Source: Acidobacteriota bacterium
GTDB taxonomy: Bacteria > Acidobacteriota > Terriglobia > Terriglobales > Acidobacteriaceae
DNA length: 34,257 nt
Direction of reading: 5' to 3'
Assembly: GCA_021793405.1 (NCBI GenBank)
Contig: JAJYSV010000045.1
Location: forward strand, 1 to 34,257
The notes beneath the pieces are model-generated. The model made no database searches, was not told the origin of the DNA, and saw only the letters and a list, made by a program, of their open reading frames with translations. The stretch's first letter is position 1; each line of letters begins with the position of its first letter. Below, one piece after another: positions 1-9,290 of this stretch. The translations under genes were made by a program, and so were the position numbers.

Positions 1-1065
1 CCATCCAGATTCTCCTTTGCGTGTGCTTGGCGGCTCACGTCTCGGAGTTTCTTGGATGGACTCCCGTATCTGTCAAACTTCTACTGCCTCCCCGGCAGAG
101 CCGGGGGGTCTCCCGGTTGTACTAGCACCGGCACGGTCAGCGCAAGCGGGCTTTTCACCGCGCCAGGTTCGGCCGCCACTGTGACAGTGACCGCGACAAG
201 CACCGAAGACACAAATAAGTCAGGTAGCGCGACAATCGTCGTACAAGCTCAAACACCGCAGAGCAAGCACGTGGTGCTCGTGATGGAAGAAAATCAAAGC
301 TATTCAACCGTAGTGGGCCAGACCAGCGTTTGGCCGAACCTGAATCATCTAATCAGCATCGGGGCTCTCGCGACCAACTACTACGCGAACACGCATCCCT
401 CGATCGGAAACTATTTCATGCTGACGACAGGGCAGTTACTGACGAACAACGACAGTTCCACCACCGTATGGAATGTAGACAACATGGCCCGGCGGATGCT
501 GGCTTCTGGTGTCTCCTTCAAAATCTATGCGGAAGGCATCACCCAGGGATATCTTGGAGGAAATACCGGACTATACCTGATCCGGCACAATCCGTTTGCG
601 ATGTTGTCCGATATTGCCGACAGTCAGCAGGTGGCGAATGCACACATCTGGCCATTTACGCAGTTTGCCACCGATGTAGCTGATGGCACGTTACCGGAGT
701 ATTCCTTCATTGTTCCAAATATTGACGACGATGCCCACAATGGAACTCCTCAACAAGCGGACACATGGTTGCAGTCGAATGTCATCGACCCCTTGTCCAC
801 CTATTCGGCATTCGAACCAGGCGGGGACGGCGTTCTGATCGTGGATTTCGATGAAGCGGCAACCAGCGATACCGCCTACGGCGGGGGGCATGTCGCGTGT
901 GTACTCTGGGGACCTGATGTCAATGCGGGCTACACGCAAACGTCCGGCACAGTCTATCAACATCAGAGCATGTTGCGCACGGAGATGGAGTTGCTTGGGC
1001 TGTCGAATCCCCCTGGTGCTGCGACCGCGGCGCCTCCGATGACAGAGTTCTTCGTGCAGAAGTAG
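1..1065 (+). CDS. Secreted phosphoesterase (acid phosphatase/phospholipase C family), 5' end missing or altered
   Basis: The frame is open at the window's left edge, so the true start is not visible; the first in-frame start-like codon is TTG at 52. Numbering from that codon, residues about 23-65 are the end of a bacterial Ig-like repeat (GTVSASGLFTAPG). Residues about 71-335 are a phosphoesterase domain of the AcpA/phospholipase C family (PF04185 type). It begins with VVLVMEEN (metal-binding Glu-Asn about 80-81), continues with NTHPSIGNY (about 113-121), IVPNIDDDAHNG (about 220-231) and VDFDEA (Asp about 265 and 267), and ends just after the conserved GGGH. Members are metal-dependent, usually exported phosphomonoesterases or phospholipases; the substrate here cannot be read. 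Codons before about base 112 do not resemble the Ig-like repeat in any frame, which suggests a joint or error near the edge. Family call strong, start unknown. Confidence 0.8.
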   Translation, partial: PSRFSFACAWRLTSRSFLDGLPYLSNFYCLPGRAGGSPGCTSTGTVSASGLFTAPGSAATVTVTATSTEDTNKSGSATIVVQAQTPQSKHVVLVMEENQSYSTVVGQTSVWPNLNHLISIGALATNYYANTHPSIGNYFMLTTGQLLTNNDSSTTVWNVDNMARRMLASGVSFKIYAEGITQGYLGGNTGLYLIRHNPFAMLSDIADSQQVANAHIWPFTQFATDVADGTLPEYSFIVPNIDDDAHNGTPQQADTWLQSNVIDPLSTYSAFEPGGDGVLIVDFDEAATSDTAYGGGHVACVLWGPDVNAGYTQTSGTVYQHQSMLRTEMELLGLSNPPGAATAAPPMTEFFVQK

Positions 1066-1281
1066 CAGGGACCTATCTCGAGATCGAACCCTCAATCACG
1101 CTTGATTCGCAGACCGTTTCAAATCGTCGCTTCGCGGGCGGACCAATATTCTTGCCACGCTCGGCGCGGAACGCCATCTCTTTTTACATGCGCCGCGACA
1201 CGTGCCCGCATCCGATACAATTCCGTGGTGTAAGAATTCCATGCCGGCTGGTTCCCTCGCTTCCAGACAAGGAAATACCTG

Positions 1282-3852
1282 ATGAGTATATTCACGCGCC
1301 GTCGCTTCCTCGTCACCGCTTCCACGGCTGCCGGAACTCTATCGCTGGCCCAGCGCTTTGGATTCGCCCAGTCCTCCACCGATGAACCTGCCGACCTGAA
1401 GCTGTGGTACACCAGTCCTGCCTCGCAGTGGGTGGACGCTCTGCCCATCGGCAACGGTCGTTTAGGAGCCATGGTCTACGGCGGAGGCGCAGTCCACCCC
1501 ATCGATCCCAGGGACCCGAAGGCCGATCACGCAGCCGGTCCGGTTCCCACTGATCCCGCAAAAGAAACGCTACAGTTGAATGAAGACTCGCTCTGGTCGG
1601 GCCTTCCGGTGGATGGCAACAATCTAGATGCGAAAAATTATCTGCCCGCAATACGCCAGGCAGTGCTCGAACAAAAGGATTATCACCAAGCCGACCGTCT
1701 CTGCCAAAAGATGCAGGGCCTATTCGCCGAGGCCTATCAACCGATCGGCAATCTGCACGTGGATTGCACCCATCCGGGCACGGTGACGGGGTACCGCCGC
1801 GAACTGGATCTCGAATCGGCGGTGGCGACCTGTCGCTACATGGTAGGCGATGTCGAATTTGAGCGCACAGCGTTTTCGTCCGCTCCAGATCAGGCAATTG
1901 TTCTGCGCATCTCTGCCAGCCAACCCGGCCAGTTGAACGCAACCGTGTGGATGGATGGCGCGTTGGTGAAATCGACCCAGACCCAAGGCGGCAACCGTTT
2001 GCTACTTGCGGGCAAAGCCGCACGACATGTTGCCGGGGCCGGTCATCCTGACAGCGAGGATCCGGTGGTATTTTCCGATGTCCCGGGTGAAGGCATGTAT
2101 TACGCCACCGCGCTGCAAGCGAATGTTGACGGGGGCAGGCTATCGGCGGACGGAAGCAAACTTTTCATCCACGACGCAACGACATGCACGATCCTGCTGA
2201 CCGCCGCAACCGGGTACCGCGGATTCGACCAGAAGCCGGATACGCCCCAGGCTCTCGTGAACGCCCGCGCCAGCCGGCAACTCGATGCCGCGCTCCAGCA
2301 GAGTTATCCAGCCTTGCTGCGGCGGCACATGTCGGATTACCGGAAGCTCTTCCAGCGCGTATCGCTCACGCTGGGACCAAACCCGACGGCCCCACTGCCG
2401 ACTGACCAGCGATTGAAAAACTTCGCGACCCTTCCCGATCCGTCTCTGCTGGCTCTCTATTTTCAGTACGGACGCTACCTGCTCATCAGCAGTTCGCGAC
2501 CGGGCACGCAGCCGGCGAATCTGCAGGGTATATGGAACTACCAGGTACAGCCGCCGTGGAGCAGCAACTGGACGGCCAACATCAATGTGCAAATGAATTA
2601 CTGGCCTTCGGAGACCTGCAATCTGAGCGATTGCACCGAGCCGCTGCTACGGCTTGTCGCAGACCTCAGCCACACCGGCGCGCGCGCTGCGAAGGAAACG
2701 TATGGCCTGCCGGGATGGGTATCGCATCACAACATCGATCTCTGGCGAGCTGCAAACCCGGTAGGAATGGGCGTCGGCGCGCCCACATGGGCCAACTGGT
2801 GCATGAGCGGGCCGTGGCTCTGCTCCCATCTGTACGACCATTATCTTTTCACCGGCGATCGCGAATTTCTGCGCACAGGCGCGTATCCATTGATGAAAGG
2901 TTCGGCGGAGTTCCTCCTTGCATGGCTGATTGATGATCGCAACTGGGGTGGAAACGGCCATCTCACCACCTGCCCGTCGGAATCGACGGAGAACGATTTC
3001 ATGGCTCCGGATGGCAGGCGCGCCATGACCAGCGCAGGCTGCACCATGGATATGGCGCTCATCCGGGAGCTGTTCACCAACTGCATCCACGCTTCGACGG
3101 AGCTCGGCATCGATCAGGAGTTTGCGGCGAAGCTCGCTGCCGCGCGCGCCCGGCTGGTTCCTTATCAAATTGGCAGATACGGCCAGCTGCAGGAATGGTC
3201 CATCGATTTTGTCGAGAGCACGCCCGGTCAGCGGCACATGTCGCACCTGTATCCGCTGTATCCAGGCAGCGAAATTACGCCCCGCAGTACGCCGGAGCTG
3301 GCAAGAGCGGCGCGCACCTCGCTGCAGCGGCGGCTGGACAACGGTGGCGCCTACACTGGTTGGAGCCGCGCCTGGGCGATCGGTTTGTGGGCGCGCCTGG
3401 CCGACGGCGATAAGGCGTGGGAATCTTTAATCATGCTGATGAAGCACAGCACGAATATGAACTTGCTCGATACGCATCCGTCGGGTAAAACGTCGATCTT
3501 CCAGATTGATGGAAACTTTGGCACAACTGCATCGATTGCCGAAATGCTGATGCAAAGCCATACCGGCGTCATCGATCTGCTGCCGGCGTTACCCGCGGCG
3601 TGGCCCTCAGGAGAAGTGAAGGGACTGCGCGCCCGCGGTTCCGCCACAATCGATCTGCGGTGGGAAAATGGCAAGGCAGCCGCTGCCTCGATTCGACCGG
3701 ATTTCTCAGGCGAACTTCGCCTGCGCGCACCGGCCGGACAGAAGATTCGCAGCGTCGCCAGTGGGAGTAAAGTGCTCCTGCGGCCTCAATCCGACGGCAG
3801 TATCGGCGTCACATTGGAGGGGAAGCGGACGTATCGTGTGACATTTGCATAA
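1282..3852 (+). CDS. Glycoside hydrolase family 95 (alpha-L-fucosidase / alpha-L-galactosidase), Tat-exported
   Basis: This is a full-length 856-residue GH95-type enzyme. It starts at ATG 1282 behind AAGGAAA (1269-1275). The N-terminus RRRFLVTAS followed by a hydrophobic stretch is a twin-arginine signal, so the protein is exported folded. The N-terminal beta-sandwich starts at about residue 40 (LWYTSPASQWVDALPIGNG) and includes LQLNEDSLWSG, a hallmark of the family. The (alpha/alpha)6 catalytic core carries NINVQMNYWPSE with Asn433 and Asn435, CPSESTEN with Glu570 as the likely acid, and FQIDGNFG with Asp743. These match the Asn/Asn, Glu and Asp catalytic set known for the Bifidobacterium GH95 fucosidase. 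A beta-rich tail closes the protein. GH95 enzymes remove terminal alpha-1,2-L-fucose or alpha-L-galactose from polysaccharides; which one is cut here is not decidable. It lies alone, with 86 bases to the next gene. Confidence 0.92.
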   Translation: MSIFTRRRFLVTASTAAGTLSLAQRFGFAQSSTDEPADLKLWYTSPASQWVDALPIGNGRLGAMVYGGGAVHPIDPRDPKADHAAGPVPTDPAKETLQLNEDSLWSGLPVDGNNLDAKNYLPAIRQAVLEQKDYHQADRLCQKMQGLFAEAYQPIGNLHVDCTHPGTVTGYRRELDLESAVATCRYMVGDVEFERTAFSSAPDQAIVLRISASQPGQLNATVWMDGALVKSTQTQGGNRLLLAGKAARHVAGAGHPDSEDPVVFSDVPGEGMYYATALQANVDGGRLSADGSKLFIHDATTCTILLTAATGYRGFDQKPDTPQALVNARASRQLDAALQQSYPALLRRHMSDYRKLFQRVSLTLGPNPTAPLPTDQRLKNFATLPDPSLLALYFQYGRYLLISSSRPGTQPANLQGIWNYQVQPPWSSNWTANINVQMNYWPSETCNLSDCTEPLLRLVADLSHTGARAAKETYGLPGWVSHHNIDLWRAANPVGMGVGAPTWANWCMSGPWLCSHLYDHYLFTGDREFLRTGAYPLMKGSAEFLLAWLIDDRNWGGNGHLTTCPSESTENDFMAPDGRRAMTSAGCTMDMALIRELFTNCIHASTELGIDQEFAAKLAAARARLVPYQIGRYGQLQEWSIDFVESTPGQRHMSHLYPLYPGSEITPRSTPELARAARTSLQRRLDNGGAYTGWSRAWAIGLWARLADGDKAWESLIMLMKHSTNMNLLDTHPSGKTSIFQIDGNFGTTASIAEMLMQSHTGVIDLLPALPAAWPSGEVKGLRARGSATIDLRWENGKAAAASIRPDFSGELRLRAPAGQKIRSVASGSKVLLRPQSDGSIGVTLEGKRTYRVTFA

Positions 3853-3938
3853 GCCCATATTTGCGAACGACGCGCAACTTTGCGCCTGGAATTTCGCTGG
3901 CCCCTGGTAGCTCGTGACAAAATGGTACGGTAACCATC

Positions 3939-5639
3939 ATGTCCAACGAGATCACACCAAACCCATCGTCACCGGTTGAACCAACCTCGGAATCCCCCAC
4001 CGAATCGTTCGGCGAGCTGCTTGCGCAGTTTGAGCACAACCATTCCCACCGCGCAGAGGGTGGCACCAGTCAGCTCGAAGGTACCGTCGTCTCCGTCGAC
4101 GCCGAATTTGTGTACCTGGACATCGGCTACAAGGCCGAAGGGATTCTGCCCCGCGGCGCATTTGAGAACAACGCCGAGGGAATTGCGTCAGGCGACAAGT
4201 TTCCGGTCTCAGTGAAGGGCCGCAACCTCGAAGGCTACTATGAGCTGACTCGTTTTCACGTGACCCAGCCCAAAGACTGGTCATCCCTGGAAGAAGCTTT
4301 CGCGCAGAAGTCTGCCGTCGTGGGAACCGTTACGGGAGTCGTGAAAGGCGGCTTTAACGTCGATGTGGGCGTGCGCGCCTTTATGCCCGCTTCCCGCAGT
4401 GGAGTGCGCGACGCCGCCGAGATGGAGAAGCTTGTCGGTCAGGAGATCACCTGCCGCATCATCAAGCTGGATGTCGCCGACGAGGACGTGGTGGTCGACC
4501 GCCGCGTGGTCTCCGAAGAACAGGCGCGTAGCCTCGAACAGAACCGCTATTTCGAACTCAAGGAAGGCGACGTCGTCAGTGGCCAGGTCCGAAGTCTCGC
4601 CACCTATGGGGCCTTTGTCGACCTGGGCGGAATCGACGGTCTGCTGCATGTCAGTGATATCTCGTGGAGCCGCGTGAATGCTCCGGAGGACGTGCTGTCG
4701 GTCGGCCAGCAACTTCAACTCAAGATTCTCAAGGTCGATCCAGAGAGCAAGCGCATTTCTCTTGGACTCAAACAGCTTGGACCGGAGCCGTGGGATTCGG
4801 CAACCGAGCGATATCAGGCAGGCCGGCGGATCACCGGGACTGTCACGCGTTTGATGGACTTTGGAGCCTTCGTCGAGCTGGAACCCGGGATTGAAGGCCT
4901 CATCCATGTTTCAGAGATGTCATGGGTGAAGAAGGTTCGCAAGCCCAGCGACATTCTTAAGCCCGGAGACACTGTGGACGCAATCGTCTTATCCGTAAGT
5001 CCCGGCGAGCGCCGTATTTCTCTCGGACTGAAACAGGCACTCGGCGATCCCTGGATAGAAGCGCTGCAAAGGTTTCCTGTCGGCTCGACCATCGAAGGCC
5101 CGGTCACGAAGCTGATGAAGTTCGGCGCATTCGTCCAGCTGACAGAGGGCGTGGAGGGATTAGTTCACGTCAGTGAGATCAGTGCCGAAAAGCATATCGA
5201 TCATCCGCAGGATGTACTGCGAGCTGGCCAAATCGTGAAGGCGCAGGTGCTCGCTGTCGATGTGGAAAAGCGGCAGATCAAGCTGAGTATCAAGCAACTG
5301 GTTCCCACCAGCCTCGGAGAATATCTAGACGAGCACAACGAGGGCGATGTGGTATCCGGTCGAGTCGTCAAGCAGTCCCCCGAAGCGACCACTATCGAGC
5401 TAGGCGAAGGAATTCGCGCCACTTGCCGAACCGCGACAAAGGCTCCGTCCACGCCAGAAAACAAGAACAGCGCCGGGGCAGACCTGTCCGCCCTGACATC
5501 GATGCTGCAGGCTCGCTGGAAGGGCGGCGCGACGCCTTCCGGCAAGCAGTCGGAACCGCTCGCAGAGGGCCAGATTCGCAGCTTCCGAATACTGAAACTC
5601 GATCGCACAACGGAAAAGATCGACCTGGAGTTGGCCTGA
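3939..5639 (+). CDS. rpsA: Ribosomal protein S1-like protein with six S1 RNA-binding domains
   Basis: The 566-residue protein is built of tandem S1 (OB-fold) modules at about residues 46-107, 125-192, 209-280, 295-365, 382-452 and a divergent sixth at 462-566. Modules 3-5 have the classic pattern GAFVDLGGIDGLLHVSDIS ... RISLGLKQL. The sixth is interrupted by a Ser/Pro/Gly-rich linker (about 495-545) before its last strands (FRILKLDRTTEKIDLELA). The first 45 residues are acidic and polar, probably disordered. S1 binds mRNA at the 30S ribosome and helps initiation. No cmk gene lies next to it, as it would in many proteobacteria, so this could be the main S1 or a paralogue. ATG 3939 has no clear Shine-Dalgarno sequence; the bases just upstream (ATGGTACGGTAACCAT, 3921-3936) are an imperfect palindrome. 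Confidence 0.88.
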   Translation: MSNEITPNPSSPVEPTSESPTESFGELLAQFEHNHSHRAEGGTSQLEGTVVSVDAEFVYLDIGYKAEGILPRGAFENNAEGIASGDKFPVSVKGRNLEGYYELTRFHVTQPKDWSSLEEAFAQKSAVVGTVTGVVKGGFNVDVGVRAFMPASRSGVRDAAEMEKLVGQEITCRIIKLDVADEDVVVDRRVVSEEQARSLEQNRYFELKEGDVVSGQVRSLATYGAFVDLGGIDGLLHVSDISWSRVNAPEDVLSVGQQLQLKILKVDPESKRISLGLKQLGPEPWDSATERYQAGRRITGTVTRLMDFGAFVELEPGIEGLIHVSEMSWVKKVRKPSDILKPGDTVDAIVLSVSPGERRISLGLKQALGDPWIEALQRFPVGSTIEGPVTKLMKFGAFVQLTEGVEGLVHVSEISAEKHIDHPQDVLRAGQIVKAQVLAVDVEKRQIKLSIKQLVPTSLGEYLDEHNEGDVVSGRVVKQSPEATTIELGEGIRATCRTATKAPSTPENKNSAGADLSALTSMLQARWKGGATPSGKQSEPLAEGQIRSFRILKLDRTTEKIDLELA

Positions 5640-5735
5640 TCATTCGCTGGGGCACAGCAGCAGATAGATGCGTTGCGCGGAAAGCGCGGGCAGAGACCTT
5701 CAGCCAGGATTAACCTTATTCCGGTAGAAGAAACT

Positions 5736-6455
5736 ATGCGCCTTCTCCTCATTGAAGACGAACGTCGCCTTGCGGAAAACATTGCAGCCGCGCTCAAAGA
5801 AGGTCCCGGCTACGCGGTCGATCTCGCCCATGACGGCGACGAAGGTGCGCATCTCGCGATGATCGGGGATTACGATCTGATCGTGCTCGATCTGATGCTG
5901 CCAAAAATGAGCGGCCCCGAGGTTCTCAAACAAATCCGTGCGCGCGGCCATCGAACCCCGGTCCTGATTCTGACCGCAGTCACTACCAAAGCGTCTGTTG
6001 TCGAATTGCTGAACACTGGCGCCGACGACTATCTGGGCAAGCCCTTCGATCTCGGCGAGTTGATTGCCCGCGCCAAAGCGCTCATTCGCCGTGGAAAAGG
6101 CGTCAGCCATCCAATCCTCCACGTCGGCGATCTGGCCGTCGACACCGTCGAGAAAACCGTCATGCATCAAGGGGTAGAGTTGGAACTTTCTCCCACTGAA
6201 TACCGCATTTTGGAGTACATGAGCCACCGCCCCCGCTCAGTTATCTCCAAGCAGACTCTCCTCGAACATCTCTATGACTACAACTGGGAGCATCACTCGA
6301 ATGTCATCGAGGCACACGTCTCCAACCTGCGGCGCAAGCTGAATCGAGCATCTTTAACCCAGGTTCCACCAACACAATTTCTAGAGACCCTGCGCGGACG
6401 CGGCTACCGTCTGCTGGCTTCTTCACCCGATCCATCCTACGTGCCCCCGTTATGA
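5736..6455 (+). CDS. OmpR/PhoB-family response regulator
   Basis: The call is a 239-residue DNA-binding response regulator. The receiver domain (residues 1-115) has the acidic pair Glu7-Asp8, phospho-acceptor Asp52 in LIVLDLMLPKMSG, Thr80 and Lys102 (GKPFDLGEL). A winged-helix effector domain (about 130-232) contains LSPTEYRILEYM and EAHVSNLRRKLN and ends in LRGRGYRL, typical of OmpR/CusR regulators. I chose ATG 5736 over the in-frame ATG at 5673 because the receiver fold begins exactly there and AGAAGAA (5727-5733) precedes it. The stop overlaps the kinase start in an ATGA, so both are translated together. The signal sensed is unknown; CusR/copper-type and other envelope-stress regulators share this build. 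Confidence 0.93.
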   Translation: MRLLLIEDERRLAENIAAALKEGPGYAVDLAHDGDEGAHLAMIGDYDLIVLDLMLPKMSGPEVLKQIRARGHRTPVLILTAVTTKASVVELLNTGADDYLGKPFDLGELIARAKALIRRGKGVSHPILHVGDLAVDTVEKTVMHQGVELELSPTEYRILEYMSHRPRSVISKQTLLEHLYDYNWEHHSNVIEAHVSNLRRKLNRASLTQVPPTQFLETLRGRGYRLLASSPDPSYVPPL

Positions 6456-7894
6456 AGACATACTCTCTCACCCGCCGTCTCATCGTGACAGTTCTCCTGG
6501 TGGAGACGCTACTTGCGATTTGTACAACGGGCGTGGCGCTCCTATATGAACGGCACCAACACCTGCAGACCTTCGACGTGATGCTGCGCGGACGTGCCGA
6601 CTCCCTTCTCGGAGCCGTTCAAGACGCGGAAGACAACTCCGACAACGTCATGCTCGCGCCAAATTCCATCGACCTGCGGCGCGATGATCTCTACCAGGTG
6701 CGGGAGCCGTCGGGACGAGTGCTGGGACAATCACCGCAGTGGGATAACCAGCTTCAAGGCCAATTCAGCGAAAGCGTCCGCGGAAAGAATTTCCGCTTTC
6801 GGAACCACAAGTATCGCGGTTTGGTGCTGCATGGCGTACGCCAGGTAGATCAGAACAACGATCACCCCGGCATTTCGCGTCCCGTGATCATCGACTATGC
6901 CGCCAGGCTCAAGCCCATAGAACATGACCTTGCAGACGCCGGGAGGTTTCTGCTGCTCTCGAACTCTCTGGTGCTGCTGCTGACTGGCATCGCCCTGTAT
7001 TTTCTGCTGCGTCGAGGCATGGCGCCGCTCGAATCGCTGGCGGCACAAGCCGCAGCCATTTCGCCGCCATCCTGGGATTTTCAGGCTCCGCAACAGACAT
7101 TGGCGGTGTCCGAACTGGCCGTTCTCGCGCGTGCGCTCGAATCCTCGATGCGCAAGCTGGCAGATTCCTTCAATCAGCAGCGTACCTTTGTGAATGATGC
7201 AGCCCACGAGCTCAAGACCGCTGTCACCATCATCAAATCATCGCTTCAGCTGCTGGATTCGAGACCTCGCTCGGTCGAAGAATATCGCCGCGGACTCCAA
7301 TCTTGCCTGGTCGATTGCGAACGACTCGAAGAACTGGTCCTGAAACTCCTCACCCTCGCACGCCTCGAACAAAGCGCTGTTAGCGAACTTGCCCCCCGCG
7401 GCCAGACAAATCTGAGCGAAGCCCTTCGCGAGATCGCCATTCAACTCGACTCCTTAGCCACGCTGCGCGGTATTCGCGTTCAACTGAACCTCAACGAAAA
7501 CGTCGACGCACTGCTGCCGCCTGAGGAATGCGAGACCCTCGCCTTCAACCTTGTTCTAAACGCGCTTCAGCATACTCCTTCCGGCGGCAACGTCACGTTG
7601 AGCACCGAAGCAACGGAGACGACGGCTCGGATGACAATCGAAGACACTGGCGAAGGCATCGATCCCGCCGACCTGCCGTTCGTCTTCAACCGCTTCTATC
7701 GTGGCGACCGCTCCCGCGCTAGAACTACGGGAGGAACTGGCCTCGGCCTGGCCATCTGCAAGGCGATTGTCGATGCCTATGGCGGAACAATCGAGATTCG
7801 CAGCGAGCCGGGCCGCGGCACGCGGCTGTGTGTCACGGTGCCGGCAGCCAAGACCGTGCCTCATCTTCAGCCTGTCTTCAGCCTGGACAGCTAA
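6452..7894 (+). CDS. Membrane sensor histidine kinase (partner of the upstream regulator)
   Basis: The 480-residue kinase has a first membrane helix at about residues 8-30 and a periplasmic sensor of roughly 130 residues. A second helix sits at about 165-187 (LLLSNSLVLLLTGIALYFLL), followed by a HAMP linker and a HisKA domain with the phospho-accepting His252 in NDAAHELKTA. The HATPase domain has an N box (NLVLNALQHT, about 366-375), DTGEG and GGTGLGLAICKAIV. It starts at ATG 6452 within the stop of the response regulator gene. The layout matches the CusS/QseC-like two-component kinases. The sensor domain has no motif that reveals the ligand. The exported propeller protein that follows after 52 bases may belong to the same transcript. 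Confidence 0.93.
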   Translation: MKTYSLTRRLIVTVLLVETLLAICTTGVALLYERHQHLQTFDVMLRGRADSLLGAVQDAEDNSDNVMLAPNSIDLRRDDLYQVREPSGRVLGQSPQWDNQLQGQFSESVRGKNFRFRNHKYRGLVLHGVRQVDQNNDHPGISRPVIIDYAARLKPIEHDLADAGRFLLLSNSLVLLLTGIALYFLLRRGMAPLESLAAQAAAISPPSWDFQAPQQTLAVSELAVLARALESSMRKLADSFNQQRTFVNDAAHELKTAVTIIKSSLQLLDSRPRSVEEYRRGLQSCLVDCERLEELVLKLLTLARLEQSAVSELAPRGQTNLSEALREIAIQLDSLATLRGIRVQLNLNENVDALLPPEECETLAFNLVLNALQHTPSGGNVTLSTEATETTARMTIEDTGEGIDPADLPFVFNRFYRGDRSRARTTGGTGLGLAICKAIVDAYGGTIEIRSEPGRGTRLCVTVPAAKTVPHLQPVFSLDS

Positions 7895-7936
7895 TATTGC
7901 AGTTGCCGCTTGTGAGAAGGCACTCGCAATTGGCCC

Positions 7937-7943
7937 GGAGGAG
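7937..7943 (+). promoter_or_regulatory. Strong Shine-Dalgarno GGAGGAG fixing the start at 7947
   Basis: GGAGGAG ends three bases before ATG 7947. The reading frame is open much further upstream, overlapping the kinase gene, and this site decides the start. Confidence 0.8.
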
Positions 7944-7946
7944 CAT

Positions 7947-9008
7947 ATGGAAAGAATTCTGAAGCCGCATTGGAATCTCAAGCTGTGGGGTCTCTATCTG
8001 CTGGCAGCCAGCTCAGCCGTGTTCACGATCGTTGGCACCGGCATGGCTATGGCGCAAGGCCCATACCACATTACGGCGCAATGGAAGATTGGAGGCGACG
8101 GCGGTTGGGATTATCTCGCAGTGGACCCAATGAGCAAACTGCTGTACGTGACCAGGGGAAGTCATGTCCTCGTCCTTGACACCGCTTCGGGCAAGGTCGC
8201 GGCCGACATCACTGGACTCAAGGGCACGCATGGCGTAGCGTTCGATACCTCTGGCAAGTTCGGATACATCAGCGACGGCGGCGCGAATGAAGTTGTGGTG
8301 TTCGACCGCAAGACGAATTCCATCCTCCAGCGTGTTCCCGCAGGAACCAATCCCGATGGCATCGTCTTCGAACCAGTCACGCAGACGGTATGGGCCTTCA
8401 ATGGACGCAGCAAAAGCGCCACGGTAATTGACGATTCCTCGCACCAGATCGTCGCAACGGTACCGCTCCCAGGCAAGCCTGAGTTTCCAGTAGCCGACGG
8501 CAAAGGCTCAATCTACGACAACATTGAGGACCTCAGCCAGATCGTTCATATCGACGCCAAAACGCATAAAGTTCTGGCCTCATGGCCCATCGCTCCCTGC
8601 GAGGGTCCATCCGGCCTCGCCATAGACAGAAAACATCGCCGCCTGTTTGCTGTCTGCGACGGGAAGATGGCTGTGGTCGACGCCAACACTGGAAAGGTTG
8701 TCGCTATACCGACCATAGGCGACGGTCCCGATGCGGCCCGCTTCGACCCCAGACATCAGTTGGCTTTCAGCTCGAACGGCGAAGGAACGCTGAGTGTCGT
8801 TCACGAGGATTCGCCGAATGCCTACACTGTGCTTCAGACGCTGCCCACCAAGCGCGGCGCCCGCACCATGGAGTTCGATGGGGCATCTGGAAAAATCTAC
8901 GTCGTGACTGCCGACTTCGGTCCTCGTCCGGCGGCTACAGTGGATCGCCCGCGTCCACGTCCCAGCATTCTGCCCGGCAGCTTCGTCGTCATGGTGATTG
9001 GCCGGTAA
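7947..9008 (+). CDS. Exported YncE/YVTN-like beta-propeller protein
   Basis: The product is a 353-residue secreted beta-propeller of the YncE/40-residue YVTN repeat type. A signal peptide spans residues 1-36 (hydrophobic core LYLLAASSAVFTIVG, probable cleavage after MAMA). The rest repeats a blade of about 40 residues with a recurring YVT.G...VLDTASGKV pattern (KLLYVTRGSHVLVLDTASG, FGYISDGGANEVVVFDRKT, RRLFAVCDGKMAVVDANTG, KIYVVTADFGP). Such proteins are periplasmic or extracellular binding or scaffold proteins; no enzyme function can be assigned. The C-terminus is Pro/Arg-rich. The upstream two-component pair is close and co-directional, so shared regulation is possible but unproven. Confidence 0.82.
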   Translation: MERILKPHWNLKLWGLYLLAASSAVFTIVGTGMAMAQGPYHITAQWKIGGDGGWDYLAVDPMSKLLYVTRGSHVLVLDTASGKVAADITGLKGTHGVAFDTSGKFGYISDGGANEVVVFDRKTNSILQRVPAGTNPDGIVFEPVTQTVWAFNGRSKSATVIDDSSHQIVATVPLPGKPEFPVADGKGSIYDNIEDLSQIVHIDAKTHKVLASWPIAPCEGPSGLAIDRKHRRLFAVCDGKMAVVDANTGKVVAIPTIGDGPDAARFDPRHQLAFSSNGEGTLSVVHEDSPNAYTVLQTLPTKRGARTMEFDGASGKIYVVTADFGPRPAATVDRPRPRPSILPGSFVVMVIGR

Positions 9009-9290
9009 GCAGAATTCCTATAAGCTTCTCAACATCTCTCCCGCAGCACCGGGGCGGAAGACGAACCTCCCCAACTTCTTGCCCCTTGTTGCCAACGTCT
9101 ACGAATTCCCCGTGAGGACTTCTTACACCGCCGGCGTTTCGACCAGAGACAGCGAGTTGCCGCAAACAGCCCTGGCCGAAGCCCATGCGAAGACCACGCA
9201 GGCAGTATCCTTAGATAGGCGATTCAGGGGTAGCGAAGGCGGAAATCCGTTTTCCGCTGTCTCGCTGTTCGCCGGTTTTCCCATTGAGCG
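9009..9290. other. 282-base spacer without a convincing gene
   Basis: Short open frames cross this stretch but none has a ribosome site or recognisable protein. The one visible structure is a hairpin, GCGGAAA (9239-9245) with TTTCCGC (9251-9257) and a 5-base loop, 34 bases before the ABC permease start. It lacks a T-tract, so it is more likely a leader structure than a terminator. Confidence 0.4.
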
